A DNA stretch of 21,981 nt, taken from NCBI GenBank assembly GCA_003427395.1, contig BFEA01000119.1:1778144-1800124 (forward strand), read 5' to 3'. The notes below the pieces were generated by a model. That model had not been told where the DNA came from. It searched no databases and saw only the letters and a list, made by a program, of their open reading frames with translations. Of this stretch, positions 1 to 8,334 are shown in pieces (the first letter of the stretch is position 1; the number at the start of each line of letters is the position of its first letter). The stretch is from Chara braunii. Its lineage: Eukaryota > Streptophyta > Charophyceae > Charales > Characeae. Both the position numbers and the translations under genes were made by a program.

Positions 1-405
1 CCTACTAGTATGTAGATGACAAACAAGAGATTGAGTAGCCCACATCACAAGTTATGAACTTGACAACACTCATAGAAGAATCGGAACTCTACCTACTAGT
101 ATGTAGATGACAAACAAGAGATTCAGTAGCCCACATCACAAGTAATGAACTTGACAACACTCATAGAAGAATCGGAACTCTACCTGCTAGTATGTAGATG
201 ACAAACAAGAGATTGAGTAGCCCACATCACAAGTGATGACCTTGACAACACTCGTAGAAAAATCGGAACTCTACCTACTAGCATGTAGATGACAAACAAG
301 AGATTGAGCAGCCCAAATGACAAGCAATGAACTTGACAACACTCAAAGAAGAATCGAAACTCTACCTACTAGTATGTAGATGACAAACAAGAGATTGAGT
401 ACCCC
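1..405. repeat. 91-bp satellite array, left flank
   Basis: Tandem array with an exact 91-bp period: the CCTACTAG-like landmark (CCTGCTAG in the third unit) starts at 1, 92, 183, 274 and 365. About 4.4 units are present, and they differ by a few substitutions each. Every unit carries the block ACTTGACAACACTC (or near it), AGATTGAGTA and AATCGGAACTCTACCT. It begins before the window and stops near 405, where a purine simple repeat takes over. It shares its period, and the landmarks ACTAGT, GATTGA and TTGACAA, in the same order and orientation, with the array at the other end of the window. A pericentromeric or centromeric satellite is a reasonable inference from the structure. Confidence 0.95.
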
Positions 406-663
406 AATCTAAGAGGTAGAAGAGAAGAAGGAGGGGAGGAGGACGAAGGAGGAGAGGGAGAGGGAGATGGAGAGGGAGAAAATGGAGGGAGAGAAGAAGG
501 AAAAGAAGAAGAAGAAGAAGAAGAAGAAGAAGAAGAAGAGGAAAAAAAAGAAGAAGAAGAAGGAAGAGGATGGAGTAGATGAGGTAGGGAAGATGAAGAA
601 GAGGAGGGAGGAGAGGAAAAAAAAGACGGTGAAGAAGAAGGAGAAGAAGAAGAGGGAGAGGGG

Positions 664-701
<38 letters not shown>

Positions 702-708
702 TACCTTC
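406..708. repeat. Purine-only (GAA/GGA) simple repeat
   Basis: About 300 bp that are almost purely A and G on the plus strand, with uninterrupted AAG runs near 505-538 and 671-702 and GGA-rich stretches between. It directly follows the satellite array. Open reading frames through it on both strands encode only Lys/Glu/Arg, Leu/Pro or Ser runs, so they are compositional artefacts. Such tracts can form triplex (H-DNA) structures; that is general knowledge, not something visible here. Confidence 0.95.
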
Positions 709-1290
709 TTCCTTCCACTCACCTTGCTAGTGTCTTGTAGATGGAGACTTCAATCTTGATGAGGCCTTGCTCCATTCCTCCTTGGCTATGGCTTCCTCCT
801 TCTCCAAGCCCTTCTTCCTTCTTCCTTACTCTTCCCCAAGCTATGGCCAGCTCCCTCAGTTATAGCTATGGAGTCCTCTCCTCTAGAAGGGCTTAATGGG
901 GCTCCTCTAGCATCTCCTTCTCTCCTACACCCAGGGGGAATATGGCGGATCACCTCCCAAGTATCTCTCCCACCATCAGTATCCATCACTATCCTCTAGA
1001 GTCTTCCCCACTACCTCCTAGTCTCCTCTAAGCTCTCCCACTAGCTAGGTTCCTCCCTCCTCACTCCAAGTGCAAAGGTGCTCCTGTGAGCTCATTTGGG
1101 CAGCATGGGCACTCCTCATGCAAATGTGAGAGTGGCGAACCGCATCCTTAGCTTATGTAGGCTGAAACTAGCAGTCCGGCCAGCCCATGAGCCTCCCCAT
1201 GAGCCTTGGAGTGAACCGAGGTACCCCCAAGGCAAAATTCAATTACTAGGCCCTTCTGGAGGTACCTGGGTCTCATTTTGGCCAAGTACA
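709..1290. other. No gene recognised; pyrimidine-rich spacer
   Basis: Unique-looking, CT-rich sequence between the purine repeat and the hairpin-rich block. No reading frame here has a recognisable domain, and the short frames present have no convincing start or composition. It could be the far end of a long LTR whose start is at the polypurine tract at 4514, but no matching copy elsewhere in the window was found to prove it. Confidence 0.5.
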
Positions 1291-3790
1291 TGCAGTCCAA
1301 GTGGTTAGTACCAATTGGACTGCCTCTTGGCCTACTCCGGCCTCTTTTTCATTGCTCAAATGCTGCCCCCTAGGGTCCTAATGCCCAAGGGGCAGCAATA
1401 CTTGAAAGAAAAAGGCCTTGTGGGCCTTTTTCTCGATTTTTTCAAATTTCGGTCTCGTTTGAGTAGGCTGGAGCATTTTTCCATATGGCGGCACATTTTC
1501 AGCCTTGGATATGGCTCCAAGGCCAGCAATAATCCGAGCTACCCCCTAGTAGTCCTTGCTTTAATTTTGAGCCCCTAAGTTCAGTTTTTCAATTTTTCGT
1601 GCATCTGGCTCTCTTTTTGGGCCAAATGCACTATTTTGTATTTTTCCTCTTTTGTTTCTTTCCATTTTGGGCTGCCACCTCATTTCGGAGCTAGCCGTTT
1701 TGAGCTGGCCCACAAAAAACGGCTAGTTCCTCTCTACCATGAGATCTGATCTCAGATCCATGGTCCAAAAAAAAACTGGCCACTTCCTTTTTGCATTTTC
1801 TCTCATTTTCATGTTTTTGATTCAGATTTTATTGAGATATGGCCCTAAGGGCCACTGCAATCCGGATTGCCCTCCCTCATTCTATGAGGAATGAGGTCAC
1901 TGTTGGGACCTGCCTGTCCCTACTATGCAGGTCCCAATAGGCCGGCACATTCTCCTCCACTCTTTTCTCCCTCTTTGTGTCATTCTTCCTTCTTTTTCTC
2001 TCATTTTTCTTTCTTTTTCGTTTATTTCTGTTTTGACAAGTGTCAAACTGCTGTGCACCCTCTTTCTAGGCCCTAGGGCCTCACTCAAGGCCAGGTTCAT
2101 GGCTGTTACATGACCGTTACATGTCGAATTTCAATAATGGCACCCCTATGCTCCGAGGGGGCTCCATTTTGCTCCCGTTTCCCCAATTCTGAACCCGTTT
2201 TGCTCCGATTTTCTAAGGGCAGCCTTTCTCTCATGTTGGGCCTCTCAAGGCTCTATTTTTTTATGCCTTGCTAGTCCGAGATATCCCGGGCTGCTGGCCA
2301 GCCTTCCCAACACCCTTATTTCATTTTTCTTTCTCTCATGGCTCTCCCACTTGCTCTCACTAGTGTTTCCATTAGTGGTGCTAATATTTTCCACCGTCTA
2401 GATCCTCGATCTCGACGGCGCCGCTTGCTTGCACAATTATTCATTGTGGTTGCTCATGGTTCCCTTGGGACATCCCAAGTCCCTGCCATTCTCCTCCATG
2501 CTAGTCCCATGTTCTTTTTCCACCGGCGGCTCCGCCGACTCATGTCCCGTTTTTCGATTTTTATTATTTTGACCCATTTGGTCCCCGACATCATTCCGGA
2601 CGATGTTTTATTTTTATTTTTTTGGGGCTCATTGCCCTTGGTGGTCCCATCATTTCTATATGTGTGCCGATTTTTCTAGGCCGCGAGATCCCATCTTACG
2701 GTTGTCGTTTGCCGTCTTTACTTACCTCTTACCGAAATTGCTCCTTTCTAGTCTTTTCGGGTTTGCCGTAGCCTATTTCCCCTTGGCCTTGGCATCCTCA
2801 TGCAGTCCGTAATTTCTCGGACTACAGTCATGGCTGTTTTCCATACCCACGGCCCCACAACTGGCCTCATGTTGAAAGAAAATGAAGCGTTAAATTTTCA
2901 AGTGCATCCGGTCTCCATATTGGCTCCGGATGCACCTAGAACATGTGTTTTCCTTCCCCCATGCAGTCCGTTGTAACTCGGACTGCAATGGGGGCCAATT
3001 CCTTAGCCCCAATGCCCCACAACTAGCCCTCACTTAAAAGAAAAAGAAACGGCCAACTCCCAAGTGCATCTGGACTTGATTTTGACTCCGGATGCACCTA
3101 AAACATGTGTTTCTCCTTATGTATGCATTCCGTTTTATTCCGGTTGCAAGAGGCCTTGATTTTCTTTGACTTTCTCTGCAAAAATCAAGGAAAATCAAAG
3201 TCCTTTGTAACCGCCATATTCCAGAATGAATCTGGTCACAGACGAATCTCCCCAAGTGAGCGTTTTTTGCCGTTAAGGTTTTTTGTTTTTGTTTTTTTTT
3301 TTCTTTTTTCTTTCTCCTCCTTTCTTGGACAGTGGGGACCTGCCAGTCCCTACTGACGGCCAACTCACTCACTCCCTTTCACTCCTTTTGTTTTATTATC
3401 CCCCACTTTCTTTTCTTTTTTCTCTTTTTTTCTAGCATGCCAAGTGTCAAGTGGCCGATAAGGCCCTTTTCTAGCCTCTTCCTCTTAGTTTTGGCCCTCC
3501 CTATGCCCAAGGTGCAGTCCGTTATTTCTCGGACTGCAATAATGGCCTTCCCATGCCCATGGGAGCCTCCTTTTACTCCTACACTTCTCCCCCAACGGTC
3601 CCTCCTACTCCGATTTTCTCCTGGAGGGCTATTTTTCACATGGGGTCTCATTTGACTCTATTTTCTTGAGGGAGGCTAATCCGAGATTTTTCGGATTGCT
3701 CTCATGCCTCCCACTTCAGTTTTCTTTACTTTTTCTTTTTTTTTTGGCCTTCCCGTTTGTCACCACTAGTACTTGCACTAGTGGTGCTAA
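1291..3790. repeat. Hairpin-dense region of short inverted repeats
   Basis: At least a dozen short inverted repeats follow one another. Examples with arm coordinates: 1292-1300/1315-1323 (GCAGTCCAA), 1691-1701/1716-1726 (CTAGCCGTTTT), 1857-1870 (GCAATCCGGATTGC), 1875-1882/1889-1896, 1904-1913/1927-1936 (TGGGACCTGC), 2802-2809/2818-2825, 2902-2911/2926-2935 (GTGCATCCGG), 2962-2970/2979-2987 (TGCAGTCCG), 3064-3073/3088-3097, 3154-3163/3181-3190 (CCTTGATTTT), 3513-3521/3530-3538 (TGCAGTCCG), 3678-3684/3691-3697 and 3761-3770/3777-3786 (CACCACTAGT). Two arm sequences recur with constant loops: TGCAGTCCG with an 8-nt loop and GTGCATCYGG with a 14-nt loop. There is no gene in the block. It lies downstream, on the minus strand, of a polypurine tract, so it may be LTR sequence; that is inference. 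Confidence 0.85.
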
Positions 3791-3860
3791 TATTCTTGGC
3801 CGTCAAGATGTCGATGTTGATGGTGCACCTTGCATTTATTATTTTACACTCATGCGGTGC
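1900..3860. repeat. Diverged direct duplication, spacing about 1.4 kb
   Basis: Several ordered landmarks occur twice: ACCTGCCTGTCCCTACT near 1909 and ACCTGCCAGTCCCTACT near 3337; AAGTGTCAA near 2038 and 3440; AATAATGGC near 2133 and 3539; CTCCGATTTTCT near 2202 and 3608; CCGAGAT hairpins near 2276 and 3681; and AGTGGTGCTAATATT near 2373 and 3780. The offset is about 1.40-1.43 kb throughout. The two copies are strongly diverged, so the duplication is old. They could be two LTR fragments or a tandem duplication inside one long LTR. Confidence 0.7.
2800..3150. repeat. 161-bp tandem repeat carrying two hairpins per unit
   Basis: The landmark ATGCAGTCCG starts at 2800 and 2961, and a diverged copy (ATGCATTCCG) starts at 3123, giving a period of 161-162 bp. 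Each full unit contains a TGCAGTCCG hairpin, then 'CCCCACAACT', then a GTGCATCYGG hairpin followed by CACCTA and ACATGTGTTT. The units have diverged considerably in the spacers while the hairpin arms stay paired. About 2.1 units are visible. Confidence 0.85.
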
Positions 3861-4513
3861 CGCCGTTTCTTCTTGGGACTTTCACATGTCCCCGCTACTT
3901 GTCCCGTTGGTGGTCCCCGACACTTAGTCCCGTAGGTGGTCCCCGACACATTTCGCCACGGACGCCATTATTTTTACTTAGTCCCACGTGGCCCCGGGTG
4001 GCTTTCCCCGAGGTGTCTCATGCCCCTTGGGCGTCTTGTCGCCCCATAGCAACCCCTCTCCTTAGTCTTTCCTCGCGCCTTGTGCGTGCCGATCTCTTTG
4101 GTCGTGGGCCTCCACTCCGAGGCTCCCATAGGTGGCCCCTACGTTGGCCCCTCATTTCCTGGCTTCCCGCGGCTTCTAGCCGCCCATCCCTCGACTTCCT
4201 CATTCCCTTATTGCTGTCGCGCTGCAATTGCTAGTTCAAAGGGCCCTTTGGCCTTAGTCTTATTGCATTCCGATGACCCTCCCGGCCTCCTGCTATGTTC
4301 TATGTGCCCCTGTTCTTGCGCTCGCTTGCTTGCCGCCGCTAGTTCTTTCTTCATGTGGTTCTCTCATCAAGGCATCACTCCCTTCTGCGGCCTAATCCTT
4401 TGTTTTTTCTCTCTCCTGCTTCCTCACTCCAGATTTCTCTGTTGTGCACAAATTGTCCGTATTCAATCTCTTGAGTGCTGGGAAGTTATTCGGGACCCAC
4501 CGATCCCGACACA
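3791..4513. other. No gene recognised; probable LTR sequence next to a polypurine tract
   Basis: GC-richer non-coding sequence. Frames of 130-170 codons are open on the plus strand (for example through 4080-4598), but they overlap each other in different frames, are Ser/Leu/Pro-rich and match no domain I know, so I treat them as chance. On the minus strand the sequence directly after the polypurine tract starts TGTGTCGGGATCG at 4513, as an LTR would. A short repeat with GGTGGTCCCCGACAC occurs twice near 3910-3945. Confidence 0.45.
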
Positions 4514-4546
4514 TTCCCCCCACTCATTCGCGATGTCCTCATCGCG
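4514..4546 (-). promoter_or_regulatory. Polypurine tract plus hairpin (cassette 2), putative 3' LTR boundary
   Basis: On the minus strand the sequence reads CGCGATG-AGGA-CATCGCG (4529-4546), a perfect 7-bp-arm hairpin, then GAGTGGGGGGAA (4514-4525), then TGTG. A purine run immediately followed by TG is the standard plus-strand priming site and 3' LTR start of LTR retrotransposons. Gypsy elements commonly have such a tract shortly after their last ORF, and here it lies about 140 bp beyond the end of the methyltransferase frame. A close copy of the whole cassette occurs at 5899-5932. Confidence 0.6.
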
Positions 4547-4666
4547 CACCAATCTCTTGTTAGTGGGTTTTGGAGGGATAGATGGGAGAGGAGGGTGAGG
4601 TGTTATGGGTGGTTAGTTTGCCAGGGTCCGTTTTGTTATTTTCCCATTCCTTTTTCAATGTCTTTC

Positions 4667-5350
4667 TTAGATTCTGCCTCTTGGGGTGGAGAAGGGTATG
4701 GGGGAGTCGAAGGTTCTACAGCTTAGACCAGGTTGCTCATTTCCATCATAGCTCTGCCTCTTTATCTTTCCCTCAATTGAGATGCGAACCACCTCTTCAG
4801 TCAATTCTGTATACCTAGCAGGGCAGCTCATAATTCTTTCAACTTCAGTAACATGTGGCATACGGGGCTCTCCTTGCTTCATGCACTTAACTACTGGTAT
4901 GCTGACTTCATTCCCCAAATGACAATTTGTTGTCATAACGCAATTGGTTTTCTCATTCTGTGCCTTGACTTTGTTGATAACAATTTGTAGACAAGTTTTT
5001 GGATGCGACTCAATGTTAGGCATTTGCTTTGGAAGGGAGATGTTCGTCCAGTACAACCGTCGTCTTTGTCGTGGTGATACCCACTTCGAATCGGTGAGCC
5101 CAGGCACAACCCCCCTTAAGTGCTTCATAATCTCAAATCTGTCTTCTCATTTCACCGAGGAAATATTCTTGAGCAGAAACCATTTTGACCTCGCTTCATT
5201 CATTACTCTTATAAAAAATAATCTACTTTTCGGCCCGTGCAATCCATGTTTTCTCCTTACTGTTCCCCGATGCTCAGGCCTTGCCAAATCCACATGCATC
5301 TCCCTCGGGTCCTTTTGCTTGACTCTCCTCAGGTCTTGCCAATTTCGCAT
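4667..5350 (-). pseudogene. DNMT3-like C5-cytosine methyltransferase, C-terminal half, broken
   Basis: Reading one frame from 5350 to 4667, interrupted by an in-frame TGA at 5147-5149, gives the signature order of a DNMT3-type catalytic domain. There is a SRLFF segment followed by VMNEARSKWFLL, then the motif VI position (expected ENV, here KNI at 5162-5170). After the stop come a VSPRQRRRLYW segment (motif VIII, expected VSxxxRxRYFW), TTNCHLGN (expected TTRSNS-like) and VTEVERIMSCPARYTEL (expected CTEMERxFGFPxHYTDV). The catalytic motif IV Pro-Cys should sit about 5294-5299, where Met-His is read, so the nucleophile seems lost. The C-terminus continues better in another frame after about 4790, suggesting a frameshift before motif X. 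Such enzymes methylate cytosine in DNA; this copy cannot. The upstream motif I half was not found. Assignment rests on motif order, not on a search. Confidence 0.7.
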
Positions 5351-5860
5351 TCATATCACTCCTTGTCCTTTCTTGTTCCTTGGTTGTTTTTAACTTTTTT
5401 CATGCATGCTGCCCAGTTCATCCCTTGTGCATCTCTCTTTCAGACACCTTGTCAAACCTGTTTCCAAATACTCATCTGTTTCCCAGCCTGCCAGTCTTTC
5501 TCTCAGATCCATACATAGTCCATCATACGAGTCTTTTCTTTTCCTGACGTCTTTCTTGACCCATTTTCAAGCTTATGCCAAATCAATCACACAAGTCGCT
5601 TGCCAGGTCTTTTCTAAAGCTCATGCAACGTCAATTTCTCACCCATTTCTCTTCTGGACATCTTGCCAGGCCTTTTCTCAAGCCTGCGCAAAGTCAACTG
5701 CTCATCCATTCTTCTCTTTTGGACATCTTGCCAGACCTTTTTCTAAAACTCATGCAACGTTAATTACTCATTCATTATTTTCTTCTGGACATCTTGCCAT
5801 ACTTTTTCTCAAGCCTGCGCAAAGTCGATTACTCATTCATTCTTACGCTCATGGTACCTT
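5341..5860 (-). repeat. Coding-like 63-66-bp tandem repeats before the methyltransferase
   Basis: Repeated TGGACATCTTGCCA-type blocks (plus strand) at about 5599, 5655, 5720 and 5786 are spaced 63, 65 and 66 bp apart. Adjacent units alternate between two variants (one with AAGCCTGCGCAAAGTC, the other with CTCATGCAACGT), so a two-unit higher-order repeat is visible. On the minus strand three units read Trp-Gln-Asp-Val-Gln-Lys, in frames now displaced by small indels, followed by a Leu-Thr-Leu-rich stretch, and a final WQDL copy abuts the methyltransferase at 5341. The near-21-codon period suggests an N-terminal, probably helical, protein repeat of the same gene, now decayed. A possible start (ATG at 5851-5853) precedes the first unit. 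Confidence 0.6.
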
Positions 5861-5898
5861 TCTCTTTTGCACGATTTTTCTTTGGTAGATGGCACACC

Positions 5899-5932
5899 TT
5901 CCCCCCACTCAAAATGCGATGTCCCCATCGCA
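5899..5932 (-). promoter_or_regulatory. Polypurine tract plus hairpin (cassette 1)
   Basis: The minus strand reads TGCGATG-GGGA-CATCGCA (5915-5932), a 7-bp-arm hairpin, followed by GAGTGGGGGGAA (5899-5910), then GGTGTG. It matches the cassette at 4514-4546 in the hairpin core, spacing and purine tract. It could be an older 3' end of the element, an internal (central) priming tract, or the conserved 3' tail of a coding region, because one frame through both copies reads a Met-x-Thr-Ser then Gly/Glu-rich tail. Confidence 0.5.
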
Positions 5933-7112
5933 CGACTGGTTCTCACTCGGAGGTACGCAGACCTTGGCCCACCAACGAGTAGGCGGATGCCGGCCCATCA
6001 GCCCCGAAAAGGAAGGGTGATCAGTCCTCCCCCTGCTGATAACTCACCTCATCCCCTACTCCGTCCGACCTTTTGCCGCTTACGAGACGGGCGTCATCAC
6101 TGAGGTACCTCCTCATATCTGGCAGGCAGGTCCAGTCCAAAACCTCCCAGGACCCCGTTATGCCGCAAGGGCTTTCTCGCGAATCGTTCCTCCCGGGTGG
6201 TGTTTTCTTGAATTCGGTCTCTTTTTTTGAAGAGAGTTGGGGCTCTCAATTAGTTCACGAGTGCAGTTACGAAGACCTCGCAATTAGTCCCGAAGCAGTT
6301 GTAATGCTCCGGCGGAGCGGTGTCACTCGCAACGTGCTCGTTATGGCTTCCACCCAGTACCACGCCCAACTTCTCCCTTCTGGACAGTGCTGCTCAACTT
6401 AACGCGAGCCGTCGTGGTCCATTCCAAGCGGCCATGCCGCCCCTCAACGACATGGCGTGTCGTTGGGGAGAACAAAAAATACTAGAAAAAAAGAATGGCT
6501 CTCTCGCCTATTTGGTTCCCTTACCCTTTGACGTTTAGGCGTTCAACACGAGGCGCAATTTGAACTTCCCGACTAGAGCTCGTTGTCGGGGTCAGTTCCG
6601 GACGTCCCGCACCGATCCAAGTGATAGGTGCCTTGGTCCTTTAACCCTCATCTCCTTACAAAAGGAACAGGTCACGCTGAGACTTTTTCCCTTACAGGGA
6701 TAGAGGTCTTGGGGTCGCGGTGCGAGCACCGGTATCCTCCTTCTGCTGAGGTCAAAGACTAAAAAAAGAGAAAATCTATTTCCATGCTATTTCCAAGTCC
6801 ATTTCAAGTTGCTTAGGGTCCCCTGCCTATGCAAATGCAATATTCAATCCTCAATCATTCAATCCAAACCAAGACTAATTCTTATGGCTGGTCTGACAGC
6901 CCCTTATCAACAAGGCCACCCTCACGGCTGGTCTGGCAGTCATTCTCTCAATAGTCATTTCTCAAGACTGACACTTCCGCCCACTCAATCCTCAATTTTC
7001 TCATTCCTCAACACCCAATTTCTGTGACCGTCCCAACGGTTCCTGCCCTTCTCGGCTTTAAGGCTCCGCCTTCTTTATCTTGTCCTTCTCTTTCGCATTT
7101 TCCTTCCGCCCC
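5933..7112. other. No gene recognised (about 1.2 kb)
   Basis: Mixed-composition sequence with no frame that shows a known domain. A minus-strand frame is open for about 70 codons over roughly 6027-6240, but it has no recognisable motif. Given its place between the acidic ORF and the polypurine cassette it may be untranslated 3' sequence of the retroelement, or a gene too decayed to read. Confidence 0.4.
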
Positions 7113-7275
7113 CTTGGCAATTTTCAATGGCCGACCCACCGGCCTTTTCCATTTCCTCCATTCAACTCATTGGCTATTTCAACGACTGACCCACCGGCCT
7201 TTTACACCTCCCTCATCCATCCTTTGGCTATTTTCAGTGACCGACCCACCGACCTTTTCCATCTCTCTTATTCCA
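7113..7275. repeat. 55-bp minisatellite
   Basis: Three copies of a unit containing GACCCACCGRCCTTTT start at 7133, 7188 and 7243, a 55-bp period. The length is not a multiple of three, which argues against a coding repeat. Confidence 0.85.
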
Positions 7276-7282
7276 TCTCATT

Positions 7283-7332
7283 CTCAATCAACCTTTCTCA
7301 ATCAACCTTTCTCAATCAACCTTTCTCAATCC
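7283..7332. repeat. 14-bp minisatellite
   Basis: Three perfect copies of CTCAATCAACCTTT at 7283, 7297 and 7311 plus a partial fourth at 7325. The perfect identity implies recent slippage compared with the neighbouring repeats. Confidence 0.95.
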
Positions 7333-7374
7333 AATATGCAGGGGACCCCAATGCCTATTTCAAAAGGAATGACC

Positions 7375-7555
7375 CTTGTCAGGGGCCATTCCCGAACAAC
7401 ATAGTTAGGGTCGTTCTTATCCAATCTCAAGTAGAACAGCCTGGTTAGGGCCATTCCTTTCCATTCTCAAGTCGAACAGCCTGGTCAGGGCCATTCCTTT
7501 CCATTCTCAAGTCGAATAGTCTGGTTAGGGTCATTCCTTTCCATTCTCAAGGTTA
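7375..7555. repeat. 40-bp minisatellite
   Basis: The block (C/A)T(G/A)GTTAGGG or CTGGTCAGGG starts at 7401, 7441, 7481 and 7521, an exact 40-bp period, each followed by CATTC and a TCTCAAGT stretch. Divergence is low in the last three copies. Confidence 0.9.
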
Positions 7556-7652
7556 GTGCCCGAGGGGGTGGGCCTCGAGGTTACGGATTCCATTTCTGTC
7601 TTGGAGGTTAGAAGGTGGTCATGTCATCTTTTGCGTGTTAGTCTCTTCCTTC

Positions 7653-7767
7653 CATTTCTCACAGTAATGTACCATCAATTTCATTTCTCACAGTAATGTA
7701 CCATCCATTCCATTTCTCACAGTAATATACCATCCATTCCATTTCTCACAGTAACGTACCATCTATT
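7653..7767. repeat. 29-bp minisatellite
   Basis: CATTTCTCACAGTAA starts at 7653, 7682, 7711 and 7740, an exact 29-bp period, with ATGTACCATCMATT between. Four units are present with one or two changes each. Confidence 0.95.
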
Positions 7768-8334
7768 GTGTACACTCGACTTAGCGTCTAGCACCCGAGT
7801 TCGGGCTCGCGACCCCAAGCAGCACTAGCCCACCCGGCCGTTCATCCATAACAAAAGACAAAAGCGCCCCTTTCATTTTTACTTTTCCTAATCTCTCAGG
7901 TTTCGGCTATTCTCAGTCTCATTCATGACTCAGTTGGATTAGGCTCTTAGGGAAGGAGTGTTCTTCACGCCCCTTAACCCATAGGTTCCCTAACCTCTTT
8001 TGTACTCGACCAGTCATTCAATGTCATGGTTTGCTCGTCAATCGGTACTTAAGATTTTTCCCTCTCAAAAGCGTAATCCTTGTTCCATCCAAAATTCACA
8101 ATACGCCCTCTCCCAATTGGTCTCATCCCAAATCCCATGTCTTTGTCTTAGGTACCCAAAGTAGCTCATCCAAAGGTAGCTTCAACAACTATCTTTTTTT
8201 TTAGCGTGACACAGCCTTAGCTAACCCTCTTTTCAGTTCCTCCTTAGCAAGCTTTCTCATATTATACACGTTCTCGTCATTCTCATATCTCTGTATACTT
8301 AAAGCAGCGATCCTTTTCAATGCTAAGTCAACAC
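7768..8334. other. No gene recognised; spacer after the acidic ORF
   Basis: AT-richer sequence with no domain-bearing frame on either strand. It begins right after the 29-bp repeats and runs to the stop codon of the acidic ORF, so it is probably the 3' untranslated part of that gene or of the retroelement. Confidence 0.4.

Noticed and set aside
362-730. Open frames on both strands through the purine repeat
   Set aside because: They encode only Lys/Glu, Leu/Pro or Ser runs dictated by the GAA/GGA repeat; no gene-like composition.
3830-4598. Long plus-strand frames of 134 and 172 codons
   Set aside because: They overlap each other in different frames, are rich in Ser/Leu/Pro/Cys and show no domain; the region is better explained as LTR sequence of a minus-strand element.
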